NCBI GenBank assembly: GCA_033398695.1
Contig: CM065801.1
Location: forward strand, 53,826,358-53,890,357
Direction of reading: 5' to 3'
DNA: 64,000 nt
Origin: Orobanche coerulescens
Taxonomy: Eukaryota > Streptophyta > Magnoliopsida > Lamiales > Orobanchaceae
Shown here: piece after piece, positions 26,061 to 38,097 of the stretch
How the letters are laid out: each line of letters starts with the position of its first letter
How positions within the stretch are numbered: position 1 is the first letter of the stretch
Position numbers and translations under genes: made by a program
The notes under the pieces: generated by a model
Database searches by the model: none
Told to the model about the DNA's origin: nothing
Seen by the model: only the letters and a program-made list of their open reading frames with translations

Positions 26061-26076
26061 CTAAGCTCCGATACCA
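26061..26076 (-). other. Primer binding site of C
   Basis: The minus strand reads TGGTATCGGAGCTTAG a few bases inside the right LTR, close to the TGGTATCAGAGC site complementary to plant initiator tRNA-Met. It fixes the minus orientation of C. Confidence 0.85.
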
Positions 26077-26080
26077 TTTA

Positions 26081-28980
26081 TGTAACACCCCCAATCCGCT
26101 CAGGGATATTACACGCCGTAGAACCTTTCCTCAAGGATCTACCAGGCTGGTAACAACAAACGAACAACTCGACAATGCCTTTAAGGCTAAAAAGACTTAG
26201 TAGACCGATCTGGCCTTTCAATAAAAACATATGACTCGATTGCAATACTTGCCCACGCAGGGGTCGAATACAATATACTCCCGTACAACGGGGAAAGAAT
26301 ACTGCAGCGGAAAATAAACTATAACTAAACCAAAGACATCATACGGATCCTCGTGTGATTAGTATCGTTCATCTTTCATCATCCTTCATGTCGACCCTGT
26401 GTTATGCTCCCAAACCTGAATGCAAAAATAGACATCCACGCCCCGAATACTCGGGGGTTAGCAAAACTCTACTGTTTTGCTAGTGCAAGAACAAAGTTCA
26501 AATACGATCCATACAATTCATATTCCACAAATGACAATAACCAGAAATCCTCAAAGATTCAAATACAGCAAAACGAATACTTCCAGAGGCAAGAGTTTGA
26601 GGAAAACTTTCCAAATCTGAAAGATCACAAATAACGAGAACGGTTTGCAAAATGGTTTAAAAAATACCCTCGGGAGTTTTAATAGAAAATAATTTAGGAT
26701 TATCAAATCCTTCTCTTTCTAAAATCAACATGGGTCACAACCCAAGGGTTTTTGTTTTCGCAAATAGAAAACCACTAACAATTCACAGGGTCAGAACCCA
26801 TATCACGTGTCCTCGACGGACATAAAATCAACAAAACATAATCGCGCACGCACATCGCCTAGGACCGGGACGAAGCCACAAATCCCACCCGAGGCCTCGA
26901 AGGACCCTCCCGAGCTGGATAGCGAAACAAATCACACACATGCATCGCCTAGGACCGGGACGAAGCCATAAATCCCACCCGAGGCCTCGAAGGACCCTCC
27001 TGAGCTGGCTAGCGAAACAAATCACAACATCTTTGGCGCTCACGGTTGGATCAATCACTTGTTGCATCCTGACCACATGAACACATGCCATGTGTCACCG
27101 TAGTTTTTCTTAGGCTCTCACGGTTGGATCAATCGCTTGTTACATCCTGGCCACATGATCACATGCCACGTGCCACCGTAGACCACGCCCACATCCACAC
27201 AATCACACACATAGCACAATGCAACAAAGATATCCAAACAATTCACCCAGAGGCATCAAACACTAAGCAAAACACCACGTCAAAACACAATACACCGAAA
27301 TGAAGCCATATACGTACACACGCATTACCAAGCATAACATCAACACCAAACATATCCAAAGGATTCACGTAGTCGCTTACAACCCACACAATTCACACAA
27401 AACACACGCGTTTTGAAAGTGAGCCTTTAAAAAGGCTAAACCGAATCTTTTGAAAGTTCAATTCAAACGATCAAACAACCACATTTAGACGATCACTAAT
27501 TATTGTATCCATAAAACAAGAATTGTATGGACAAGGTACTTGCCTCGAATAACCACAATGCGTAGAATCGACCGAAGTAGGTTGGCACGACCCGACTACG
27601 AACCCGCCGACTCCACCGAACGCTAACCCCCGACAATAAACTACGAAAAACAATAGCAAAAATGAAAACGAATTCCATAGCACGACCTAAAGTCGTTGAA
27701 TTCAAAGAACAAACGACGAAAGTTCAAGGGTTTCCCCTAAAACGGCCAAGAACACGATTCATCCCGTCAAAACACAAAAACGGAATTCCAAGTCGAAATA
27801 TGGATATACAATCCATAGAATATGTTTAACAACATCATTTAACCACAATCGATCCATAAAAAATGGATGGAAAACAAGATCGAGAACAAATCCCCCAAAA
27901 AGTCGATTCGGAGGAAATCAAGAATTATACTTCGATTCGACGAAGAACAATGGATTAAATGATGTTAAACACAAGAATACTACCAATATTAATCATACCC
28001 ATCATGAATTAATCAACAATACGGAATGAATCGGACAAAAACGCAAAAAACCCAAAATTCAAGAAACTAGGGTTCTAGGAAGAGATTACCTTGATTCGCT
28101 GGATCAAAGGATGATATAGGATGATCAATCAATGATATGAACTCAAGAACTTCGTGGATTGATAGTTGAAAAACATCTATACATGTTTTCCACACCTCCA
28201 GCCGCGGAAGAGAAGGAAAAGAATGAGAGAATGGGTGAAAACCCGTTTGCTCGATCATATATACTGCCCAGCACGCACGAACAGGCACGCACGAGCGGCC
28301 GGTCGTGCGCCTGGTCGTCTTGCGCCATCGCGACCAATCGCGGGGCCTTGCGAGCGCACGAGCACCCGCTCGTGCGTGTGCAGTCAGGGCCGCACGATCA
28401 CCGGGTCGTGCGCGAATCTCGTGCACCACGCTCGTGCGCCCTTGGCCGGTCCCTGCCGCACGTGGCCGGCCAGTGCCTAGCAGCCAAGACTCGACGACTC
28501 GAATTCCCGAAAACGCACGAAACGAACACGACGAAATGCTCTCGGACAACAACATCGATCCGAAAAGAAATACCATGCAATAATATATCGCACTCGACCA
28601 TGAAAAAGGTCAAAACAACAAATACGAATGCGGATACCCACAACTTTGGGTAAATTACAAAATGGCCCAAAATACCCAAAAATCACGATACGTGATCGAA
28701 TAACCAAACCGAAGTTCACAACACGTATAACAAAGTTAAACGGACTTACGGGAAACTCGAAACAGCAGTTTCGATCGAGATTCGCAAGAATCAAACTCAA
28801 GTGCGGAAAAGTCACCAAAAGGCACGGAACTCAAAAAAACAACACTGAAACGAACTCGGATGACAAAAAGTGCAGAATTAATCATTCTCGGAATGACGAA
28901 ACGGTCATGAGCAAGTCTTCAAAATGGACTTTCGCAGAAAAAAAAAGAAATTATCGGAAATCGAAATTACGGGTATTACA
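26081..28980 (-). repeat. 5' LTR of C
   Basis: It matches 19211-22003 throughout with scattered changes but is 107 bp longer, mainly because it has one more copy of a unit of about 65-75 bp (CATCGCCTAGGACCGGGACG ... CCTCC(C/T)GAGCTGG, near 26865-27015). The GCACGAGC array (28266-28455) differs from the other LTR more than the flanks do. The TATA box is near 28256-28265. Confidence 0.8.
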
Positions 28981-29627
28981 CTATCGAAATCGCAAAACCT
29001 TCTATATTTCCAACTTGTTCTTAACCTCTCATCTTGCATAAGAACTTATCATGAAGTTGAGTCTCCTTGATGCCAAAATAACATTTGCACACTTTGGAGG
29101 CTCAACGACCTCGATCCTCAAACTAGATAACTCTTTGATCAATTTCTCCAGATTGGTGAGCAAGCAAGCCCACTCACATCTCGACTTCCAGCTCAAGGCA
29201 TCAGCTACTACATTTGCCTTGCCAGAATGATTCCAACCATCTATTTTGTCTCACGTTCAACTCTCTTTGTAAAAGATACTTAAGATTTTTATGGTCCATG
29301 TATATCTCACACTTACCTCCATAGAGATTGTGACGCCAAATTTTCAACGCCTGCACCACTGCTGTTAATTCTAAATCATGCGTCGGGTAATTCAACATAT
29401 GGCTTAAGATGCCTTGATGCATAGGCCACCACCTCACCTTGTTGCATCAACGTGCAACCTATCCCCTGTTTCAAAGCATCACTATAAATGACAAAGTCCT
29501 TGATCGGGTCAAGAATCATTAATTTGGTGCAAATGTTAGTCTCCTGTCTTAAAAAGTCTCCTCGCACTTCTCATTCCATTCAAACTTAATACGTTTTCAA
29601 ATTAACTGAGTTATAGGCGTGGCTGTT
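28981..29627 (-). pseudogene. Element G: degraded gypsy RT/RNase H segment
   Basis: Minus-strand blocks at 29567-29376 ([20 protein letters not shown]) and 29437-29201 ([20 protein letters not shown], then [11 protein letters not shown]) are the RNase H domain of a Tekay-like gypsy polyprotein, with frameshifts between them. The next part of pol is found at 19205-18987, on the other side of C. Confidence 0.8.
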
Positions 29628-32442
29628 TGTAACACACCCGCACTAACTGCCTAACTTACACTATCTTATATCATATTAGTACTTATAAATTATGGTGAAA
29701 TTTCGACAGAGTTTCCCCTAAACTAGTACCTATCCCAAACCTGTGACATAAAAACCAACACAAATATCATACAAAGACATCTAGTCTCAATCCGAATCAA
29801 ACTCATGACCTCAATATCCCCGTAGCTATAACTACAAGAGATTAGTAAACCACAAAACTTCGAGCTTCTCAAATCACTTATTTATTTTACATTACGATAT
29901 TTAAACAACCTCACAGGTTAAACAAACATACTAAGTGAACTTAAAATACCCATCACACCATCAACGACACTCGAACCTATGAGTACATTACTGCAATATA
30001 TATTTATAAAGTAAGGTTCATAAACAAGAACGAAAATATGTTAAGCCCGACAGGTCGTCATCCATGTACGTCGACCCTCAGCAATAGTGGAACTCCAACT
30101 CATCCAGCGAGGGAACATACTCAAGCATCAGAATTACCTACAATGCATAAACTACGTGAGCTAAAGCCCAATAAGTAGAAATCATGCATGTTATGTATCA
30201 TGTCCGATGCAACATATGACATATGATTATCAATTAGAATCTCTCAAAATCATTTTCTTATCCTTGGGCCCGTTGAACCACGTACTAAGCACCGGAAGGA
30301 ACTCAATATCATATCATATCATGAGGCATGCATCTACCATGCCAGACACATAAGGCATGCATCTACCACACCAAATATATCGTGAGAACATGCATCTACC
30401 ATGTCTCACACATGATATAAGCACGCCTCTACCGTGCTAAACATATCTTAAAAGCATGCATCTACCATGCCTCGGTGCTCTAGCAGCGGCCAACAAAACA
30501 TTTTTCATTTCTTTCATTCCATGATCGTACCATGCATGCAGACACTAGTGAGTATCCTGTTATGCATGCATGTGGAGATGCTAATGGATGTTATGATCAT
30601 GTAAGGTGAAACCAAACACTTTAAGCATAATACAGATCAATCATCCAATACAATACACTCTCAAGATATCATCAAGTTTACAAACAATACTATGTTTATG
30701 CATTGTAGTTGCAGATGGATTTCTACTTACCTTGATCGGGTAATACCCTTACGTTTATACCAATAGGGGGTGGTTGGGATGATATATCTTCAGAACCTGT
30801 TTCAAGGAATGTATTTCAAGGATTCACATACCACACGCAAGGTTTAACTCTCTTCATATCGAAAGGGTTTACCACTTCGCATAACCGGTGTTCTACATAC
30901 TTTATGTCGGTTTATCGATGTATACCAGCCATTAACCAATCAATTTTGGACTTATAATTTATTAATAAATCTATTAGTCTCTGTTTATAAAGTTCATTCA
31001 ACTCTCACATCTTAAAATTTCAAGGTTTTATAACAAACACTTGATTAAGAGAGTTTATCAAAGTCTTGTCATAATCAGATTTTGTTTTGCTTATAACCAC
31101 TATAATATAAGTTAAATTTGCACCAATTTTTGACATAATATCCTAAGATACTTAAGAATAAGTATACTAAAACTCCTGACCCTGAAACATACGGATCAAG
31201 TAACATATACTATTAATTCCAAAAGGTGGCAGAATTGATTCCTTTATGGCCTTAGTGAGTTTTAAGCCTTATAAATCTATATTAAACACAAGGGTTTGCC
31301 ATGGCTGAATACTTAACATCATTATAACATGTATAAGAACATATACAAGCTCTCACACCTTCGAAATAGCTAAGAAACAAAGCAAGAATAAGGAAGAAAC
31401 AAAGGAAACTCACCTTGATTGTCAAAGGAATTGAGGTGTTGATGTTTTTGATGATTTCTTCTTGAATTTTTTGTGATTTTTTGAAGTGGGGAGCTTCTTA
31501 TTCATGTACAGACTGTAAATGAGGGTTGAGGGTCGGATTTATTCATCAAACAAGTGTCTTAAGTCGGTTATGAAGGTGAAATATCCAAAATACCCTCGAA
31601 TGACTACTAGAGGCTAGGTTTGAAATAATTGATCGATTCAAGTAGTTATGATCCGGTTCTTGGAGTGTTTGAACCGGTTTCTAGTTTATATTGACCTCAT
31701 TTAGGGTATGGATGATCTTTAAAATGGTTTAGTAGAAGTTTAGGGTGTATTTTTATTGCTTAAACTCGATTACCCATGCGAACAATGTTGAAAATGCTAG
31801 TGAAGGACTTTATTGTCAAACTTTCTAAAACTTCACAAATGAGACACTGTAGGTAAGAATGGAAGGAATCATTTATAAAAATATAATTAATATGATAAAC
31901 TAAAAGATAAGTTCAATTCCTACCGCAGTTGGAATGAATGAGGTATAGACAGATCACAGTATTTTACAGACGTTATCATATACAATCATAAATTGTATCC
32001 TATTAGGTATTGACAAGAGTCAAAGGCACTTGACACGTGTTAGTTTATTGAATGATGGTTATCCACTTGAATTGTCAATTTAAAGTGACCCACTACACGC
32101 ACCAACTAATATCTCGAGATAAGTTAGTTAACCTCCGATAGACACGTTAGTGACACCTTTATGACTTCTAGGCTTACCACGTGTACTCAAAGTTTTATAG
32201 GATCTTTACATATATTTTATTTTCCTATTAGAAATAATATGAATAACATAACTTAGTCCCGTAACATATACCACAATTGTGTTTTAGACATGAGTTCAAA
32301 TGTTTAGCACATTTCTATGTAGTGAAATTAACTATAAGATCAAATGAACCATGAAACATCAAGTAATCCAAGTAACACATAAGTAACAAGTTATGCATGA
32401 ATCATATTGACCAAGTGAGTAATGTTAGGCTCGGGTATCACA
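29628..32442 (-). repeat. 3' LTR of H (2815 bp)
   Basis: The LTR runs from TGTAACACACCC (29628) to GGGTATCACA (32442), followed by a purine tract on the minus strand (complement of TCCTCCCCTCCTTAT). It contains about five tandem copies of a unit built on GCATGCATCTACCATGCC (30310-30475). No gene is supported. Confidence 0.8.
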
Positions 32443-32482
32443 TCCTCCCCTCCTTATAAAAATTTCGTCCCAGAAATTTAAC

Positions 32483-34023
32483 TTACCTGAAAAGATCAGG
32501 GTATTTAGCCCTCATTTCATCTTCTCTCTCCCAAGTGGCTTCTTCTACGAGTTGATTTCTCCACAACACTTTGACTAGTGGCACCTCTTTATTTCTAAGT
32601 TTCTTTACTTCTCTTAGTAAGATTTGTACCGGTATCTCCTTGTAACTCAAATCTACCTCCATCTCAACTAGTTCATTCTTGAGAATGTGGGATAGATTCG
32701 CAATGTATTTTCTTAGTAGAGAAACGTGAAATACATTGTGTATCTGAGACATTGATGCTGGCAACTCTAGTCGATAAGCCACTTCACCAACCCGCTCAGT
32801 AATAGGAAATGGCCCAATGTATCTTGGACTCAGTTTTCCTTTCTTACCAAATCTCATTATTCCCTTCATTGGAGAAACCTTCAGGAATACTCGATCACCC
32901 ATGGCAAATTCCAGTGCTCTCCTTCTGGTATCTGCATAACTCTTTTGTCTACTTTGAGCTGTTCTCATTCTTTCTCTGATTAGTGAAACTGCTTCTGTCA
33001 TTTCTTGAATCATATCAGGACCTAAAACTCTTCCTTCACCAACCTCATCCCAATGTACTGGTGATCGACACTTCCGGCCATACAAAGCTTCATAAGGAGC
33101 CATTCCAATTGTACTCTGATAACTGTTATTGTAGGAGAATTCAATTAGGGGTAAATGTTTGCTCCACTGGCCTTGAAAGTCCATAACACAGGATCTGAGC
33201 ATATCTTCAAGAGTTTGTGTATAGTTCTTTCTGATTGCCCATCCGACTGTGGATGATAAGCAGTGCTGAAAGACAAGTGGGTACCCAATGCTCTATGCAG
33301 GCTCTTCCAAAAAGCTGATACAGATCGTGAATCTCTGTCCGATACAATAGATAATGGAACCCCATGTAGTCTCACTATTTCCTGTATATAGAGTTGAGCA
33401 TAACGATCGATGGAGTATGTCGTACAAACTGGAAGAAAGTGAGCAGATTTTGTTAATCGATCAACTATAACCCAGATAGAATTGAGTCCTTTAACCGTTC
33501 TTAGTAAACCTGTCACAAAATCCATCGTAATGTCCTCCCACTTCCATTTTGGAACAAATAAAGGTTGCAAGGTTCCTGCTGGTCTTTGATGCTCGGCTTT
33601 TACCTGTTGACATGTTAGGCATTGCTTCACATATTGTGCAATATCTTCTTTCATACCTGGCCACAAATAGTGTAGTTTCAAGTCTCTGTACATTTTGGTT
33701 GCTCCTGGATGTACTGAATATGGTGTTGAGTGCGCCTCTAGTAATATTTCTTTGCGAACATCTTCAAAATTAGGCACACATAAACGATTTCTAAATCGAA
33801 TAATGCCCTCTTCTGACAATTGGAAATCTGACGAGGTTCCTAATTTAATGTTCTTCTTTATTTTCTCTAACTCTTGATCCTCTTTCTGGCCTTGCTGAAT
33901 TCTATCTATTAAAGTAGGTCGAAGGGTTAGTGCTGACAATTTTTCTTCTAGCCATCCATGTTGGATAATTTCTACATCCATATTCATCAAATCGTGTAAT
34001 TCTGGCTTCTGGATCAAGGTCAT
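32483..34023 (-). pseudogene. H pol: integrase and chromodomain
   Basis: 34023-33145 has the integrase zinc finger (CLTCQQVKAEHQRPAG) and catalytic core with the three acidic positions ([23 protein letters not shown]). 33202-32483 holds the end of the core (IEFSYNNSYQSTIGMAPYEA), the GPF region and a chromodomain ending KVLWRNQLVEEATWERE. The two parts are in different frames, so a frameshift lies near 33190. Confidence 0.85.
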
Positions 34024-34137
34024 GGCCGCAATGGATTGTGCTGATTTTCTGCTTAGGGCATCTGCTACTACATTAGCTTTACTAGGGTGGTAGTTGATGA
34101 CACAATCATAGTCTTTAACAAGTTCTAACCATCTTCG

Positions 34138-34509
34138 CTATCTCATATTCAATTCTTTCTGAGTGAAGAAATATTTCAGGCTCTTGTGATCAGTATAAAT
34201 TTCACAACGTTCTCCATATAGGTAATGCCTCCATATTTTAAGTGCAAACACCACTGCAGCAAGTTCCAAATCATGTGTCGGGTAGTTCTTTTCATACTCC
34301 TTCAGTTGTCTAGATGCATATGCTATTACTTTACCATTCTGCATCAATACACAACCCAGACCATTCTTTGAAGCATCACTGTAGACTTTAAAACCTCCAG
34401 TTCCCATTGGAATGGTCAAGATCGGTGCCGATGTCAACCGCCTCTTCAGTTCTTGAAAGCTTTGCTCGCATGATTCTGTCCACTTGAAGGAAACATTCTT
34501 TCTAGTCAA
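34138..34509 (-). pseudogene. H pol: RNase H
   Basis: RNase H motifs are clear: [38 protein letters not shown] and [11 protein letters not shown]. It ends at an in-frame TAG after LNMR, where the family normally has glutamine (NMRQRRW), so a CAG to TAG change is likely. The integrase block is in the same frame beyond the stop. Confidence 0.85.
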
Positions 34510-34544
34510 TTGTGTTAGTGGAGAGGCACTCTTAGAGAATCCCT

Positions 34545-35250
34545 CTAAAATCGACGGTAATATCCAGCTAAACCAAGAAAGTTGCGTACTTCTGTAGAAT
34601 TTGTGGGTTGCGGCCAGTTATTGATTGCTTCAGCTTTGCTTGGGTCTACTGAAATCCCTGCTCCGGATATAACATGCCACAAGAATACCACTCGGTCTAA
34701 CCAGAATTCACACTTTTTAAACTTAGCATATAATTGTTTCTGTTTTAAGACTTCTAAAACTTTCTTTAGATGTATTGTATGGTCTTCTTTGGTCTTCGAA
34801 TATATGAGAATATCACCAATAAACACGATAACAAACTTATCCAGGAAGTCTTCAAACACTCTATTAATTAAATCCATAAATGCTGCTGGGGCATTTGTTA
34901 GGCCAAACGACATCACCAAAAACTCATAGTGTCCGTACCTTGTACTGAATGCCATTTTTGGGATGTCCTCTTCCTTTATCTTCAATTGATGGTACCCTGA
35001 TCGCAGATCAATTTTGGAAAAGATAGATGCGCCTTGAAGTTGATCAAACAAGTCATCAATTCGAGGTAAAGGATACTTGTTCTTGATCGTAACTTTGTTG
35101 AGATCTCGATAGTCTATACACATCCTCAAGGAACCATCCTTCTTACGAACAAACAATATTGGCACTCCCCATGGTGAATAACTAGGCCTAATGAGGCCTT
35201 TATCTAACAACTCTTGCAACTGGGTCTTTAATTCCTTTAATTCGGCTGGT
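34545..35250 (-). pseudogene. H pol: reverse transcriptase
   Basis: RT motifs run in order: [51 protein letters not shown] and [12 protein letters not shown]. The active site reads FIGDILIYS where FIDDILIYS is expected: the first aspartate is glycine (codon at 34817-34815), which should abolish activity. The frame is open from the E junction at 35250 and shifts between 34545 and 34509. Confidence 0.85.
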
Positions 35251-35756
35251 TGTTTAGTATATTTTGAGTAATATTTTTATTAGTATTTTATGTATATAAT
35301 TGTGTGTTTTGTGTGATAATTTATTCGTTTTACCATATATTTATATTATTTCATTTTGTTAGAATTTTCTATAATTTTATGTCATTTTTGGATTATTAAT
35401 TGGAATTACATTATATATGCAGGTTAACCAACCGGTACAAGACAGATCAATTGGTTCAAGGGCGATATTTTTACAAAATTCAAATATAGTCACGACCGGT
35501 CTCACTTTATTCGTCTCGTCGAGACGATCGTTTTAAAAAAAAATTCATCCGAATCCGAGTCCGTATGAAGAAGTTATGACCGTTCGAAGGACAATTAAAT
35601 AGACGGACCATATTGTAAAAATTATTATTTTATTGATTTTGAAGTAGTATAAATAAGGGATGAATGTGTAGTGTTTGAAGAGGAGAAAAAAGGAGAAAAA
35701 ATAGAGAGATATTATTGTAAGGGAGAGAAAAAAATATTGTGTAATAAAATTATATT

Positions 35757-35985
35757 TGTTTGAGGAGAAAAGTAAAGACAACAATCAATTGTATTGATAA
35801 CAATGAATAGAGGGGCCTTTATATAGGTATTACAAAGAGAGTCTTTCCATACATAGGATTCCTAGTTAAGGTAAGACATCTAACAGGATCCAACTACTTA
35901 TGGAAGAGTCTAGAACCTACCATAACTCTTATCCCCCTACAACTAGTATTAGGCAAGACACCAATACGGGAAGGATTTCCTAACA
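35757..35985 (-). repeat. 3' LTR of copia (229 bp)
   Basis: It pairs with 42883-43462, which is about 231 bp once the MITE and its duplicated target are removed. Differences are few (for example CCTAACA against CCCGGAACA at the end). Confidence 0.9.
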
Positions 35986-36414
35986 CTCCCCCGTGTCGAA
36001 CACTAATACTAACATGGTGCACAATGTGTTGCCTCGGTAAAAAACCTTTCCAAGTCAAATAAAACCCCGTGGGAAAAACAAAGACTTTGGTGAGGAAAAG
36101 AGCGCAACGCACCAACTACAAATGTCGAATCATGTGAAGTATACTCCCCGAGGTATACATGACTCATTCCATCGAGCCATCTTTAGTTGAGCTCGGATAA
36201 TCGATACATTCCGATGCTTCTCACATGTTTCTCAAATGTAGATTTGGCGGAGACTTAGTGAACAAGTGCGATATTCTCATCGGAACTCACTTGTTTCACT
36301 TCGATATTCAGCAATTTATCGCTGCCGATTATAAAAGAACTTCGCGCAATATGCTTGGTATTGTCACCCTTTATGAAATCTAACTTCATCTGCTCAATGC
36401 ATGCCGCATTGTCC

Positions 36415-37905
36415 TCAAAGATGCAAGTAGGAGTTCTTTGTAGTGGGATCTAATCCACACGTTCCTCGTATATGGTCTATGACGTATCGGAGCAAATGCA
36501 CTCCCTTACGGATTCGTGCAATGAAATTATCTCTGCATGGTTCGAGGAAGTAGCAACTAAGTGCCTTGGTAGATCGCCAAGATATCGCCGTATTCCCAAT
36601 GGTGAACACATAACCGGTTTGGGAACGTCCTTTATGCGGGTCGGAGAGATAACAGGCATCAAGAAATCCAACTAACGTGTCGTTAGGATTCTCTGCATAA
36701 GGGGTAAGCTTGCTCGCATTAGCACTTCGGTAGTCAAGCTACCATGCTTAGTCGCGATGTCGGAGGAAGATCGATGGTCGGTATGCATCGTCTTCACCTC
36801 AACAATTCCTTTCGGAATATCACTCTCTTTTGCGTAGGAAAGAACAATCCAAGGTCACCTGGAGCCTTCCAAGTATCGCAAGATGTGTTTTACGCCATTC
36901 CAATGCCTTATCGTGGGAGCGGAGCTAAATCTCGCTAACAGATTCACAGAGAATGCGATGTCTGGACGAGTACATTGAGCCGGATACAACAACGCACCAA
37001 TTGCGCTAAGGTACGGTGTTTCTGCTCCAAGGACCTCTTCATCCTCCTCTTTAGGGGAAACGGATCCTTGTTCATTTCGGACTTCACCAATCATGGGGGT
37101 AGCAAGAGGATGTGCTTTGTCCATGCTAAATCGCCCGAGCATTTTGTGGACATAGGCAGATTGATGAATGAGTATACCATCATCTCGATGTTCTAGCTCT
37201 AAGCCCAAGCGAGATCGAGTCCTCCCCGGATCTTTCATCTCGAATTCGGATTTAAGGTAGCGGGCCGTTTCATTGACCTCATCTATGGTACCGATGACAT
37301 TCATGTCATCTACATAGACGGCTACAATCACGAATCCTGCATCTGCTCTTTTCACGAATATGCATGGACAGATGTCCTGTTCTTGTATCCCTTCCCAACC
37401 AAGTGTTCACTTAGGCGGTTGTACCACATCCTTAGGATTGTTTCAAGCCATACGGTGAACGACGCAATTCACACGTACGCACTCCGTGGTTTAGAGCTAC
37501 TTGATTTGGGCCATGAAATCCCTTGGGGACTTTCATATAGATATCCGTATCTAGATCCCCATAAATATACGCTGTAACCACATCCATAAGCCGCATGTTC
37601 GGTTTTCTGACACTACCAAACCGACTAAGTAGCGGAAAGTGATGATGTCCATAACGGGAGAATACGTCTCCTCGTAGTCAATGCCGGTACTGCGAGAAGC
37701 CTTGGGCAACTAGTCTCGCTTTGTAACGCATGACCTCATCCTTATCATTGCGTTTACGAACAAAGACCCATTTATGTCCAATCTGGTTTAACGCCCACGG
37801 GTATTGGCTCGATACGCCAAATACCTCACGTTTAGCCATTGAGTCTAGTTCATTTGCATTGCATCTTTCCATTTCGCCAATCGGCTCGTTGTTGACACTC
37901 GGCAA
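36415..37905 (-). pseudogene. Copia reverse transcriptase and RNase H
   Basis: 37905-37678 carries the RT start (HKWVFVRKRNDKDEVMRYKA, then RLVAQGFSQ). 37355-36855 carries the active site VYVDDMNVIGT and the following HQSAYVHKMLGRF and RPDIAFSVNLLARF segments. RNase H motifs (ISWRSTKA, VATSSNHAEIISLHE) lie in two different frames at 36671-36415. Frameshifts separate all parts. Confidence 0.85.
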
Positions 37906-38097
37906 CGGCGCGGCTCGGCGTCGTCGTCTTCAATAATTTCTTGAGCGACGGAGTAAGGCAAAAGCATCGTCGACTAAGCGTGGGCGACACTGTCGATAAT
38001 GCGTATTCACTCGTACATTGCATCGAGATTTCTTTATTTTCGACATCAACAAAGTTTCCGCGTCCGTCAATTGTTCCATTGTTGATTCGAGGACATA

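Larger units (their letters stand above)
22004..26080 (-). other. Internal region of C, a patchwork without gag or pol
   Basis: The purine tract (complement of CTACCCTCCTTAAAAGAA, 22006-22023) abuts the left LTR. Inside are a copia-leader-like segment (22845-23140), a LINE endonuclease fragment (23682-23945), the U3 edge of another LTR (ending 24317), and an imperfect direct repeat around TCCCGTTCAAGGATCAAAG (22718 and 22789). From 24350 to 26060 I see only AT-rich sequence with no supported gene. Confidence 0.65.
19211..28980 (-). mobile_element. Non-autonomous LTR retrotransposon C (LARD-like)
   Basis: Two long LTRs (19211-22003 and 26081-28980) face the same way and are very similar. The element is bounded by TGTAACACCC and GGTATTACA and flanked by CTATC on both sides (19206-19210, 28981-28985). 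On the minus strand a primer site lies next to the right LTR and a purine tract next to the left LTR. The 4077 bp between them has no gag or pol but holds fragments of other retroelements. It must have moved using proteins made elsewhere. Confidence 0.85.
29628..35250 (-). mobile_element. Tekay-like gypsy element H, 3' part
   Basis: This is the 3' LTR plus about 2.8 kb of pol, all on the minus strand, inserted in G at 29627/29628 and cut at 35250 by element E. The pol frame is open to the insertion point. RT, RNase H, integrase and chromodomain are recognisable and typical of chromoviruses. The missing gag and 5' LTR should lie beyond the right end of the window. Confidence 0.85.
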
